Shown in pieces: positions 43,821 through 52,753 of a DNA stretch of 64,000 bases (position 1 is the first letter of the stretch; each line of letters starts with the position of its first letter). This DNA comes from Pectobacterium aroidearum (lineage in GTDB: Bacteria; Pseudomonadota; Gammaproteobacteria; Enterobacterales; Enterobacteriaceae), in NCBI RefSeq assembly GCF_041228105.1, contig NZ_CP166097.1:1736001-1800000 (forward strand). The letters are read 5' to 3'. The translations under genes and the position numbers were made by a program. The notes beneath the pieces are model-generated. The model did no database searches. It was not told the DNA's origin and saw nothing but the letters and a program-made list of their open reading frames with translations.

Positions 43821-45620
43821 CTAGGCATCAAGTGCCAGAATAGCCATAAATGCCTCACGCGGAATATCTCGTTTTGAGAACCCAGTATTGTGTTTTTTGT
43901 TTTCCCGCTGTTTACGGATCAGGCGCTGTTTTTGCGACAGGCTACCCTGAAAGCCTTGTGCCAATGCGCTTTTGCGTAGCGGGGGAATATCTTCGCGAGC
44001 GATGACTTGATTGCCTATTTTGGCCTGAGCAGGGACGGGATATAGCTTGCGTGGAATCACGTACTTCAACGTTTTCACGATCTCGGTTGCTCGCGGCCAG
44101 GCCTTGTGACGGGGAATGATGAAAGAGAAAGCATCAACTAACTGGCTATCAAGATAAATATCACAACGCACCAAATCGGAACGTCGGTAGCCATCTAACA
44201 CATAGTCCAAGGTCGCGTAGCCTTGTGTCAGTGATTTCAGAGCATCAAAGAAGCCAAAGACCATTTCGCTAAGCGGCAATGTCCAGTTGAGTGCCACCAG
44301 ACCATTATCAAGGTATTGCATATCGATAAATTCCCCGCGCCGCGATGCGCCATATTCCATCAGTGTGCCAACGTAGCGCTGGGGTGAGTGAATCGTGCAG
44401 ATAACGTAGGGTTCTTCGACAAAATTTAACGTCTCTTCACCGGGGAAATGTGCCGGATTATCGATGGTCTGGCACTGGCCGTTATGCAATGTAACCCGAT
44501 ATTCCACGCTGGGCGCGGTGGCGATCACGGAGATGCCGTACTCGCGTTTGAGCCGTTCGCGCACAATATCCATATGTAACATCCCAAGAAAACCACAGCG
44601 GAAACCGGCACCCAGTGAGGCGGACACATCGGGAGTCATGTGCAACGCCGCGTCATTAAGCGACAGCTTATTCATGGCGTTGCGCAGGCTTTTTAGATCG
44701 TCGTCCGCATCGGGGTAAAGCCCAGAAAATACGACAGGTTTTATTTCCTGATAGCGTGCAACCGGTTCTGTCGCGGGGCGATCGGCTAAGGTTAGCGTAT
44801 CGCCCACCCGAATCGCGGCGGCATCTTTCAATCCGGCAGCGAGATAACCCACCTCACCCTTTCTCAAGACGCGACGAGGCTGGCGTTGGGGAGAAAAAAC
44901 GCCGGTTTCGGTGACGTCGAAACACGTGCCGGATGACATAAAACACAGCGTTGAGCCTGCCTGAACGCTGCCATCCACCACGCGAACGTGCATGATTGCG
45001 CCCTGATAGGGATCGTAATGTGAGTCAAACACCAGCGCGCGCAGCGGCGCATTAGCGATCCCTTTTGGCGCCGGGAAGCGGTGAGCAACAACACTCAGCA
45101 CCGCCGCCACGCCTTCTCCGGTTCTGGCCGAAACGGACAGCACGGTAGTGATATCCAGCGAAGGAATACCTGCTAATTGCTGCATTACCTGCGGCACGTT
45201 GGCCTGTGGGCTGTCGATTTTGTTCAGGACGGGCAAAATGGTTAACCCAGCTTGTTGGGCGAGATTGAGGTTGGCGATGGTTTGTGCCTGAACGCCCTGC
45301 GTGGCGTCAATCAGGAGAATGGCGCCGTCACAGGCGGCCAGACTACGGGAGACTTCCGCAGAAAAATCGACGTGCCCCGGCGTATCCACCAGATTGAACT
45401 GATACGGCTGGCCGTGTTCATCCTGATAGCTCATGCACACAGTTTGCAATTTGATCGTGATACCGCGTTCCCGCTCTATCTCCATCGAATCTAGCAGCAA
45501 CTCACGCATGTCACGTTGAGCGACGGTGGCGGTCATTTCAATAAAACGGTCGGCGAGGGTGGATTTGCCATGATCGACATGGGCAATAATGCAGAAATTA
45601 CGAATCTGAGGTGTACACAT
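43821..45620 (-). CDS. lepA: Divergent LepA/EF-4-type translational GTPase (second copy)
   Basis: 599 residues, normal LepA length. GTPase motifs: AHVDHGKST (13-21), ERGITIK, DTPGH, NKID, and SARTG. Domains of EF-4 follow, ending in the LepA-specific tail with KRDIPREAFMAILALD. It differs widely from housekeeping EF-4 (for example TATVAQRDMRELLLDSMEIERERG in place of the canonical text), and there is no lepB gene next to it, which normally follows lepA in enterobacteria. It is probably a horizontally acquired paralogue; a duplicate EF-4 acts on stalled ribosomes under ionic stress in known systems, but its role here is unknown. Confidence 0.85.
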   Translation of the reverse strand: MCTPQIRNFCIIAHVDHGKSTLADRFIEMTATVAQRDMRELLLDSMEIERERGITIKLQTVCMSYQDEHGQPYQFNLVDTPGHVDFSAEVSRSLAACDGAILLIDATQGVQAQTIANLNLAQQAGLTILPVLNKIDSPQANVPQVMQQLAGIPSLDITTVLSVSARTGEGVAAVLSVVAHRFPAPKGIANAPLRALVFDSHYDPYQGAIMHVRVVDGSVQAGSTLCFMSSGTCFDVTETGVFSPQRQPRRVLRKGEVGYLAAGLKDAAAIRVGDTLTLADRPATEPVARYQEIKPVVFSGLYPDADDDLKSLRNAMNKLSLNDAALHMTPDVSASLGAGFRCGFLGMLHMDIVRERLKREYGISVIATAPSVEYRVTLHNGQCQTIDNPAHFPGEETLNFVEEPYVICTIHSPQRYVGTLMEYGASRRGEFIDMQYLDNGLVALNWTLPLSEMVFGFFDALKSLTQGYATLDYVLDGYRRSDLVRCDIYLDSQLVDAFSFIIPRHKAWPRATEIVKTLKYVIPRKLYPVPAQAKIGNQVIAREDIPPLRKSALAQGFQGSLSQKQRLIRKQRENKKHNTGFSKRDIPREAFMAILALDA

Positions 45621-45808
45621 AGAACAAGGCCTTTCACATCATAATGCCTGACTCGGTATTGTCGGGAGCAGGCAGAGAAATTCGCGCTGAAAAAAATTCA
45701 GCGAAGGTGAAAATCAAAAGATGTAAAAGTGAATAGCCGCAGCGATGATAGCGCGTTTTATTTTGCTGCGGCAAGTCATGATGTTTGAGGGGCGTTGTTC
45801 CCGAAAGC

Positions 45809-46135
45809 TCAGCGCTTTCTTATTTCAGTGATATACGTGACGGCAACGTGCTCGGCAAAATTGGGAACATCCTCAAATGCGGCTTTACCCATTGGCGAGT
45901 TGAAGGCAGCCATCGCGTCGTCGATTGAGTCGAACCATAGCTCTGAAAAACCATCCACCGGCGAGTCGGGGTATTTTTCCCGATCGATAGGGTTCAAAAC
46001 GTACCCCCTTAAACCGGGCAAGCGCAGGGCGATTGCGGTATGAACCTCATTCCAGTGCGTGACGAATTCCTCAAAACTCTGATCTTGTTTACGGGTAATA
46101 AAACCCACGTGTTTAAAACCTGTTACTGCTGACAT
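45809..46135 (-). CDS. EthD domain protein
   Basis: 108 residues from MSAVTGFKHVGF, with a GGAGA site; the longer frame adds 11 residues. The ferredoxin-like EthD pattern is visible in FITRKQDQSFEEFVTHWNEVHTAIALRLPGLRGYVLNP and DGFSELWFDSIDDAMAAF. Such proteins occur with ring-cleaving or polyketide pathways or alone, and the single copy here gives no clear substrate. Confidence 0.8.
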   Translation of the reverse strand: MSAVTGFKHVGFITRKQDQSFEEFVTHWNEVHTAIALRLPGLRGYVLNPIDREKYPDSPVDGFSELWFDSIDDAMAAFNSPMGKAAFEDVPNFAEHVAVTYITEIRKR

Positions 46136-46207
46136 CGTGTTCTCCGGTAGAGAGGCAAGCTGGACCATTCCTGTGATGGCCGAGGCCGTTATTCTTTTCA
46201 GTGGGGG

Positions 46208-47680
46208 TTATGACGTCTTCGCGGTGGTTTCCGGAGGCTGCCAGCCGCCGCCGAGCGCCTTGAATGCGGCGATGGCCGCGCGCGCCGCTTCTGTTTGGGC
46301 CTGAGCCCGAGCATCGGAAGCTTGCAGCAGGGTTTCATCGGCATGGAGGACATCAATCAGGCTGGCAGTCCCTTTCTGATAGGCGATAAAGGACGACTGC
46401 CGCGCGCTGGTCAACGCGGTTTCCCCTGCGGTTAACGTTGCGGACTGGGCCTCGCGATTGACTACGGCCGACAAGGCGTTTTCCACATCTTCGGTCGCGC
46501 GTAATACCGACAGGCGGTAAGCCGCGAGCGCTTCGGCTTCCTGCCCTTTAGCCCGATCGATCTGAGCGTTAATGCGGCCGAAATCGAAGAGCCGCCAGCG
46601 TAGTCCCAATACGCCTGCCGATTGGCTGGCGCCGCTGGAGAACAGGTTGCCGCTCGACACCGATGTGGCGCTGCCGAGTAGTGCGTTGAGTGAGAATTTA
46701 GGGTAATACTCGCTGATGGCTACCCCGATGCGGGCGTTGGACGCCGCGAGATGGCGTTCGGCCACGATAATATCCGGCCTGCGGCGTAGCAGGTCGGCAG
46801 GTGTACCCGTTGCTATGAGCGAGGGCGGTTGTGGAATGTCACCTGAGGCAGACAGTTGGACTTGATGCGTACCGGGAGGCGTACCGAGTATGACATCCAA
46901 CGCGTTCATTGCGGCATCGATCCCGGTCTGGATCGCAGGCACGGTGGCCTGAACCTGCGAAAGCGCGCCCTCCGTCTGACGAACCTGATACTCGGCGGCG
47001 AGCCCTTTGCTATGGAGTCGCTGTACCTTATCCAGCAGTGCTTGCTGTGTATTGACCTGCCTGTTGGCGATCGCCAGGCGCGTTTGTAATCCACGCAGGG
47101 TGATATAGGTATCGGCTGTCTGAGCGGCGACGGCCAGACGAGTGGCGCTGACACCGGCTTCTGAAGCCTGATAGTCAGCCAGCGCGGCCTGATGATCACG
47201 TCTTAGCCCACCGAATACATCAATTTCCCAACTGGCGTTGAGGTCGGTTTCATAAGCATTGCCGTAACGGTTATAGCCAGGAACCGCGTTGAGTAGCTGG
47301 CCTTGCGCGGTTTCAACCGACTGGTAGGCGCGGGCGGCTTGTCCGCTGATGTTGCCCGAGGGCAGCAGCGCCGCGGTTGCTGTGCCAAGTCCGGCGCGTG
47401 CCTGACTCATCCGTGCGGATGCCTGAGCCAAATCAAGATTCTGTGCAAGTGCTCTTGAAACTAACTCATTCAGTAAGGGATCATTAAAGCTTTCCCACCA
47501 GACGGCAAGGTTGGCTGCCTGAGTGACGTTTCCCTGCTCTGCTAAAGACGATTTTATGGCAGATTGCGTCTGATAACGATCCGTGAGTGGCGCGTCCGGA
47601 CGGTGATAATCCGGTCCAACCGCGCAACCCGCTATTGCTCCAGTCGTTACCACCAAGGCAAGGGTACGGAGGGATAACAT
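46208..47680 (-). CDS. RND efflux outer-membrane channel lipoprotein (NodT/OprM family)
   Basis: 490 residues from MLSLRTLALVV. Lipobox AIAGC (Cys about residue 18), followed by AVGPDYHRPDAP, the hallmark NodT start. Two repeats of coiled coil and strand form the TolC-like trimer. RRRPDIIVAERHLAASNARIGVAISEYYPKFSL and the LRWRLFDFGRINAQIDRAKGQEAEALAAY segment are typical. It is divergent from the TetR gene, with a GTGACCA operator over its promoter, and belongs with the adaptor and pump at 48458-52653. Confidence 0.93.
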   Translation of the reverse strand: MLSLRTLALVVTTGAIAGCAVGPDYHRPDAPLTDRYQTQSAIKSSLAEQGNVTQAANLAVWWESFNDPLLNELVSRALAQNLDLAQASARMSQARAGLGTATAALLPSGNISGQAARAYQSVETAQGQLLNAVPGYNRYGNAYETDLNASWEIDVFGGLRRDHQAALADYQASEAGVSATRLAVAAQTADTYITLRGLQTRLAIANRQVNTQQALLDKVQRLHSKGLAAEYQVRQTEGALSQVQATVPAIQTGIDAAMNALDVILGTPPGTHQVQLSASGDIPQPPSLIATGTPADLLRRRPDIIVAERHLAASNARIGVAISEYYPKFSLNALLGSATSVSSGNLFSSGASQSAGVLGLRWRLFDFGRINAQIDRAKGQEAEALAAYRLSVLRATEDVENALSAVVNREAQSATLTAGETALTSARQSSFIAYQKGTASLIDVLHADETLLQASDARAQAQTEAARAAIAAFKALGGGWQPPETTAKTS

Positions 47681-47705
47681 AGTAGTTCCTTGAGTCAAAA
47701 AGGTT

Positions 47706-47729
47706 GTGACCATATTACATATTGGTCAC
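47706..47729. promoter_or_regulatory. TetR-type operator 1 (outer-membrane channel promoter)
   Basis: GTGACCA (47706-47712), 10 bp, TGGTCAC (47723-47729). On the minus strand TTGACA (47734-47739) and a TAATAT 16 bp later form a promoter whose -10 region falls in the palindrome, so a bound repressor would block the channel gene. Confidence 0.7.
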
Positions 47730-47767
47730 TCGTTGTCAATTAGCGCTCGGTGAGCTAAGCTTGAGAA

Positions 47768-48382
47768 ATGACTAAACATATGAATACTCCGTCCCCACGC
47801 GGGCCGTCGGACCATAGCGTTCGAGATCAGGTTGTGGAAGCGGCTACTGAGCACTTCGGACACTTTGGGTATGAGAAGACAACCGTATCCGATCTGGCCA
47901 AAGCGATTGGCTTTTCTAAGGCATACATCTACAAGTTTTTTGATTCCAAACAGGCCATCGGAGAGATGATTTGTACTAACCGACTGGCAACGATTATGGA
48001 TATTGTCAACGCCGCGATGGTGGATGCGCCAACGGCTTCAGAAAAGCTGAGACGTCTGTATAAGGCCTTGATAGAAGCGGGTAGCGATTTATTTTTTCAC
48101 GATCGCAAGCTTTATGAGATCGCCGCGGTATCCTCGCGCGAACGGTGGCCTTCAGCCGTTGCGTATGAAGAAAAATTACGCCAGCTTGTTCAGAAAATTC
48201 TTCTCGAGGGACGACAGTCCGGGGAATTTGAACGCAAGACGCCGCTGGATGAGGCGGCAGATGCCATCTATCTGGTGATGCGCCCTTACGCTTGCCCTAT
48301 TCAACTGCAATATAACCTGGATTCGTCAGCGTCCGCTGCGGTGTTACTGCCGTCGTTGATATTGCGTAGTCTGGCACCATAA
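47768..48382 (+). CDS. TetR family repressor
   Basis: 204 residues. The helix-turn-helix is ATEHFGHFGYEKTTVSDLAKAIGFSKAYIYKFFDSKQAIGEMI (about residues 25-68). The C-terminal ligand domain ends near YACPIQLQYNLDSSASAAVLLPSLILRSL. Operators of the same sequence lie on both sides of the gene, one over the channel promoter and one over the adaptor-pump promoter, so it very likely represses the whole tripartite system and is released by a pump substrate. Confidence 0.92.
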   Translation: MTKHMNTPSPRGPSDHSVRDQVVEAATEHFGHFGYEKTTVSDLAKAIGFSKAYIYKFFDSKQAIGEMICTNRLATIMDIVNAAMVDAPTASEKLRRLYKALIEAGSDLFFHDRKLYEIAAVSSRERWPSAVAYEEKLRQLVQKILLEGRQSGEFERKTPLDEAADAIYLVMRPYACPIQLQYNLDSSASAAVLLPSLILRSLAP

Positions 48383-48386
48383 AATT

Positions 48387-48422
48387 GTGACCATTGACAA
48401 AATTGGTCACAAGTCGGAGAAT
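48387..48422 (+). promoter_or_regulatory. TetR-type operator 2 with the adaptor-pump promoter
   Basis: GTGACCA (48387-48393), 10 bp, TGGTCAC (48404-48410): the same palindrome and spacing as operator 1. TTGACA (48394-48399) is in its centre, and GAGAAT (48417-48422) follows at 17 bp as -10. A repressor would cover the -35 site. Confidence 0.7.
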
Positions 48423-48457
48423 GCGGTTTCTGTCCTGTTAATGTGATAAGGGAACCC

Positions 48458-49567
48458 ATGCTTCGGCTCAACTCTGCCACTATTGCTGTTTGCCTGTTGC
48501 CTCTCGCCCTGGTGGCGTGCGGTGATGCTTCTGACGTCGACGATCCTCGCAATCAGCCCCCGCTGGTGAGAGCGGCTACCGTGGCGAGCGCCGCTGATGC
48601 CTCGCGCGCATTTACTGGTGTGGTTGTCGCACGAATCCAAAGCGATCTGGGTTTTCGGGTACAAGGCAAAATCCTTGAACGTCTGGTGGACACCGGGCAG
48701 ACCGTGAAACGCGGTCAGCCTTTGATGCGCTTAGACCCTATCGATCTCAGCCTGCAGGCACAAGCCCAGCAGCAGGCTGTTACCGCGGCTCGCGCCCGCG
48801 CCAGACAGGCGACCGATGATGAAGCTCGCTATCGTGGTCTGGTTGCTGCAGGTGCGGTATCCGCTTCAGCCTACGATCAGATCAAGTCCGCTGCCGAGAC
48901 GGCGAAAGCGGAACTGAGTGCCGCGCAGGCTCAGGCAGATGTAGCGAAAAACGCGACAGGCTATGCCGTGCTGCTGGCCGATGCTGACGGTGTGGTTATG
49001 GATACGCTGGCAGAACCCGGCCAAGTGGTGAGTGCAGGACAACCTGTCGTCAGATTGGCTCGGGCAGGGCAACGCGAGGCCATCGTGCAACTGCCTGAAA
49101 CGCTACGCCCAGCGGTTGGGAGCGAAGCGCAGGCAACCCGTTATGGCACCGAACAACAGCGTGTTTCCGCGAAACTGCGGGTGCTCTCCGATGCGGCCGA
49201 TCCGTTGACGCGTACCTTTGAAGCGAGGTATGTGCTTGACGGCGCGCTGGCGAGTGCCCCGCTCGGATCGACCGTTACGCTCCATATTGAGAAAGAGGAT
49301 GCATCCCGCCAGATGCTGCAGGTGCCGCTGGCGGCAATCTATGATTCGGGGAAAGGGCCGGGTGTCTGGCGTATTTCCGGTGACCCAGCCAAAGTATCAT
49401 GGCAACCCGTTCAGGTGTCTGGCCTTAGCGACGATAGGGCAAGGGTGGCCGGAAACCTTAAGCCGGGGGAACAGGTCGTCGCTTTGGGCGCGCACCTGCT
49501 GCATGACGGCGAAGCGGTTCGAGTGATTGAACCACGTGGCGCCAGCGTTGCTGGGAGTCAACCATGA
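48458..49567 (+). CDS. RND efflux periplasmic adaptor (MFP), lipoprotein
   Basis: 369 residues from MLRLNSATIAV. Lipobox LVACG (Cys about residue 21). Order as in HlyD/AcrA adaptors: PPLVRAATV, GFRVQGKILERLVDTGQTVKRGQPLMRLDPIDLSLQ, a coiled coil of about 90 residues, GYAVLLADADGVVMDTLAEPGQVVSAGQPVVRLARAG, barrel and membrane-proximal domain. The stop overlaps the pump start (ATGA), so translation is coupled. Similar in plan to the adaptor at 35931. Confidence 0.92.
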   Translation: MLRLNSATIAVCLLPLALVACGDASDVDDPRNQPPLVRAATVASAADASRAFTGVVVARIQSDLGFRVQGKILERLVDTGQTVKRGQPLMRLDPIDLSLQAQAQQQAVTAARARARQATDDEARYRGLVAAGAVSASAYDQIKSAAETAKAELSAAQAQADVAKNATGYAVLLADADGVVMDTLAEPGQVVSAGQPVVRLARAGQREAIVQLPETLRPAVGSEAQATRYGTEQQRVSAKLRVLSDAADPLTRTFEARYVLDGALASAPLGSTVTLHIEKEDASRQMLQVPLAAIYDSGKGPGVWRISGDPAKVSWQPVQVSGLSDDRARVAGNLKPGEQVVALGAHLLHDGEAVRVIEPRGASVAGSQP

Positions 49568-52500
49568 GCGAAGGAAGATTCAATCTTTCGGCGCTTGCTG
49601 TCCGCGAGCGTTCCATCACGCTGTTTCTTATTATCCTGATTACCGTCGCTGGCATTCTCTCGTTCTTTGAGTTGGGACGGGCCGAAGATCCACCGTTCAC
49701 GGTTAAACAGATGACAATTATCACTGCATGGCCGGGAGCGACCGCTCAGGAAATGCAGGATCAGGTGGCCGAACCGCTGGAAAAGCGCATGCAGGAGCTC
49801 AAGTGGTATGACCGTAGTGAGACTTACACGCGTCCTGGACTGGCTTTTACCATGCTGTCACTGCTCGATAGTACGCCGCCTTCACAAGTACAGGAGGAAT
49901 TCTATCAGGCGCGTAAAAAGCTCGGCGATGAGGCTAAAAACCTGCCGGCAGGCGTGATTGGGCCGATGGTGAACGACGAATTCTCGGACGTGACTTTTGC
50001 GCTCTTTGCGCTGAAGGCAAAGGGCGAACCGCAGCGGTTGCTGGTGCGTGATGCCGAATCGCTGCGTCAACGTCTGTTGCATGTGCCGGGCGTGAAGAAG
50101 GTCAATATTATCGGGGAGCAGGCGGAACGCATCTTTGTCTCGTTCTCGCATGACCGGCTGGCGACGCTGGGTATTGCTCCTCAGGATATTTTCTCCGCGC
50201 TGAACAGCCAGAACGTGCTGACGCCGGCCGGCTCGATTAATACGAGCGGGCCGCAGGTCTTTATTCGTCTGGATGGCGCTTTCGACACGCTGGAAAAGAT
50301 CCGTGAAACGCCGATTGTCGTACAGGGCAGGACGCTAAAGCTCTCGGACGTGGCAACCGTTGAACGTGGCTATGAAGATCCTGCGACCTTTCTGGTCCGC
50401 AATCAGGGTGAACCGGCGCTGTTGCTGGGCATTGTGATGCGTGAAGGATGGAATGGTCTGGATTTAGGGAAAGCACTGGATGCCGAGACAGCCAAAATCA
50501 ATGAGGGTATGCCGCTCGGCATGACGTTGACGAAAGTCACCGATCAGTCTGTGAATATCAGTTCGTCTGTCGACGAATTCATGATCAAATTCTTCGTCGC
50601 GTTGCTTGTCGTGCTGGTCGTTTGCTTCATCAGCATGGGCTGGCGCGTGGGCGTTGTCGTTGCTGCCGCGGTGCCGTTGACGCTGGCTATAGTCTTTGTG
50701 GTGATGGAGGCCTCCGGCAAAAACTTTGACCGTATTACGTTGGGTTCCCTCATTTTGGCGCTGGGTTTGCTGGTCGATGATGCCATTATCGCCATCGAGA
50801 TGATGGAGGTGAAAATGGAGGAGGGCTATAGCCGTGTCAAAGCCTCTGCCTATGCTTGGAGTCACACGGCTGCACCGATGCTTGCTGGTACGCTGGTCAC
50901 CGCCGTGGGTTTCATGCCTAACGGTTTCGCGCAGTCTACTGCAGGTGAGTACACCAGCAACATGTTTTGGATTGTCGGCATTGCCCTGATTGCCTCCTGG
51001 GTTGTTGCGGTGGTCTTCACTCCCTATCTAGGGGTGAAAATGCTGCCGGAAATCAAAACCGTAGAGGGGGGACACGCTGCCATCTACAACACCCGCCATT
51101 ACAACCGATTTCGCCGTTTACTGACGCGTGTTATCGCGCGGAAATGGATCGTAGCAGGTACCGTGGTGGCTGCCTTTAGCGTAGCGATTTTAGGTATGGC
51201 GCTGGTTAAAAAACAATTCTTCCCGACCTCCGATCGTCCTGAAGTGCTGGTAGAAGTACAGATGCCCTATGGGACGTCTATTGAGCAGACCAGCACGGCC
51301 ACGGCGAAGGTAGAGAACTGGCTGCTGGAGCAGGAAGAAGCAAAAATTGTTACGTCTTACATTGGTCAGGGTTCGCCGCGCTTTTTTCTGGCTATGTCGC
51401 CAGAACTGCCCGATCCATCGTTTGCAAAAATTGTCGTGCTGACGGACAGTCAGGAAGCGCGTGAGGCGCTCAAGTTTCGATTGCGTGAAGCGGCGGCCAA
51501 CGGCCTGGCTCCGGAAGCGCTTGTCCGGGTGACTCAACTGGTGTTTGGCCCCAATTCACCTTATCCGGTGGCCTACCGTGTTATAGGGCCGGATCCGACC
51601 ACGTTGCGTGAGATTGCAGACAAGGTGAAAGCGGTGATGTTGGCAAACCCGATGATGAGGACGGTCAACGCCGACGGGGGGCCGCAGGTGCCAGCGCTGC
51701 ATTTCACGCTCGATCAAGATCGCTTACAGGCGGTGGGATTGACATCGAATGCGGTCGCTCAGCAGCTTCAGTTCATGCTCTCGGGTGTTCCGATCACATC
51801 GGTACGTGAAGACATCCGCTCGGTGCAGGTCATGGGGCGCGCTGCCGGGGATATCCGCCTTGATCCAGCAAAAATAGCAGGCTTCACGCTCGTGGGTTCT
51901 GCCGGTCAGCGCATTCCTCTGTCACAGATAGGGGAGGTCGACGTGAAGATGGAAGACCCGATCCTGCGCCGCCGCGATCGTACACCGATCATTACCGTGC
52001 GCGGCGATATCGCTGAAAACCTGCAGCCGCCGGATGTTTCTATGGCGATCCTGAAACAGCTACAGCCCATCATTGATACGCTTCCCGCCGGATACCGAAT
52101 TGAACAGGCTGGCCCGATTGAAGAGTCAGGGAAAGCCACTCAGGCGATGGCGCCGCTGTTTCCGATCATGATTGCCATCACGCTACTGATCATCATCCTA
52201 CAGGTGCGCTCAATGTCGGCAATGGTGATGGTGTTTCTCACTTCACCACTGGGGCTGATTGGTGTGGTGCCGACGCTGTTGCTCTTCAATCAGCCGTTTG
52301 GCATCAATGCGCTTGTGGGGTTGATTGCGCTCTCCGGTATCCTGATGCGCAATACCTTGATCCTTATCGGGCAGATCCATCACAACGAGCAAGAAGGGCT
52401 CTCGCCATTCGATGCGGTGGTGGAGGCGACGGTGCAGCGAGCCCGCCCCGTGTTGCTGACGGCAATGGCCGCCATTCTGGCGTTTATCCCGCTGACTCAC

Positions 52501-52653
52501 TCGGTGTTTTGGGGAACGCTGGCTTATACCCTGATTGGTGGAACGTTTGGCGGCACCATCATCACACTGGTGTTTCTGCCAGCGATGTATGCCATCTGGT
52601 TCAAAATTCACCCAGAGAATAAGAAGCACATCGATAAGCCCGTATCGGTGTAA
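49564..52653 (+). CDS. RND family efflux pump permease
   Basis: 1,029 residues. ERSITLFLIILITVAGILSFFELGRAEDPPFTVKQMTIITAWPGATAQEM opens the protein in the same way as the pump at 37013. TM4 relay LGLLVDDAIIAIEMMEVKME with paired Asp; second half begins near FPTSDRPEVLVEVQMPYG; C-terminal helices run to MYAIWFKI. Works with the adaptor encoded just upstream and the divergent NodT channel as a tripartite pump, under TetR control. Confidence 0.93.
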   Translation: MSEGRFNLSALAVRERSITLFLIILITVAGILSFFELGRAEDPPFTVKQMTIITAWPGATAQEMQDQVAEPLEKRMQELKWYDRSETYTRPGLAFTMLSLLDSTPPSQVQEEFYQARKKLGDEAKNLPAGVIGPMVNDEFSDVTFALFALKAKGEPQRLLVRDAESLRQRLLHVPGVKKVNIIGEQAERIFVSFSHDRLATLGIAPQDIFSALNSQNVLTPAGSINTSGPQVFIRLDGAFDTLEKIRETPIVVQGRTLKLSDVATVERGYEDPATFLVRNQGEPALLLGIVMREGWNGLDLGKALDAETAKINEGMPLGMTLTKVTDQSVNISSSVDEFMIKFFVALLVVLVVCFISMGWRVGVVVAAAVPLTLAIVFVVMEASGKNFDRITLGSLILALGLLVDDAIIAIEMMEVKMEEGYSRVKASAYAWSHTAAPMLAGTLVTAVGFMPNGFAQSTAGEYTSNMFWIVGIALIASWVVAVVFTPYLGVKMLPEIKTVEGGHAAIYNTRHYNRFRRLLTRVIARKWIVAGTVVAAFSVAILGMALVKKQFFPTSDRPEVLVEVQMPYGTSIEQTSTATAKVENWLLEQEEAKIVTSYIGQGSPRFFLAMSPELPDPSFAKIVVLTDSQEAREALKFRLREAAANGLAPEALVRVTQLVFGPNSPYPVAYRVIGPDPTTLREIADKVKAVMLANPMMRTVNADGGPQVPALHFTLDQDRLQAVGLTSNAVAQQLQFMLSGVPITSVREDIRSVQVMGRAAGDIRLDPAKIAGFTLVGSAGQRIPLSQIGEVDVKMEDPILRRRDRTPIITVRGDIAENLQPPDVSMAILKQLQPIIDTLPAGYRIEQAGPIEESGKATQAMAPLFPIMIAITLLIIILQVRSMSAMVMVFLTSPLGLIGVVPTLLLFNQPFGINALVGLIALSGILMRNTLILIGQIHHNEQEGLSPFDAVVEATVQRARPVLLTAMAAILAFIPLTHSVFWGTLAYTLIGGTFGGTIITLVFLPAMYAIWFKIHPENKKHIDKPVSV

Positions 52654-52753
52654 GCCGTCATCCCTATAAAAACGCTCGTCACATAAGGTGGCGAGCGTTA
52701 TCCCGTCTGCTGCGTGGCACATATTTCCACGCCGTCATTACCGTAAGACCACC

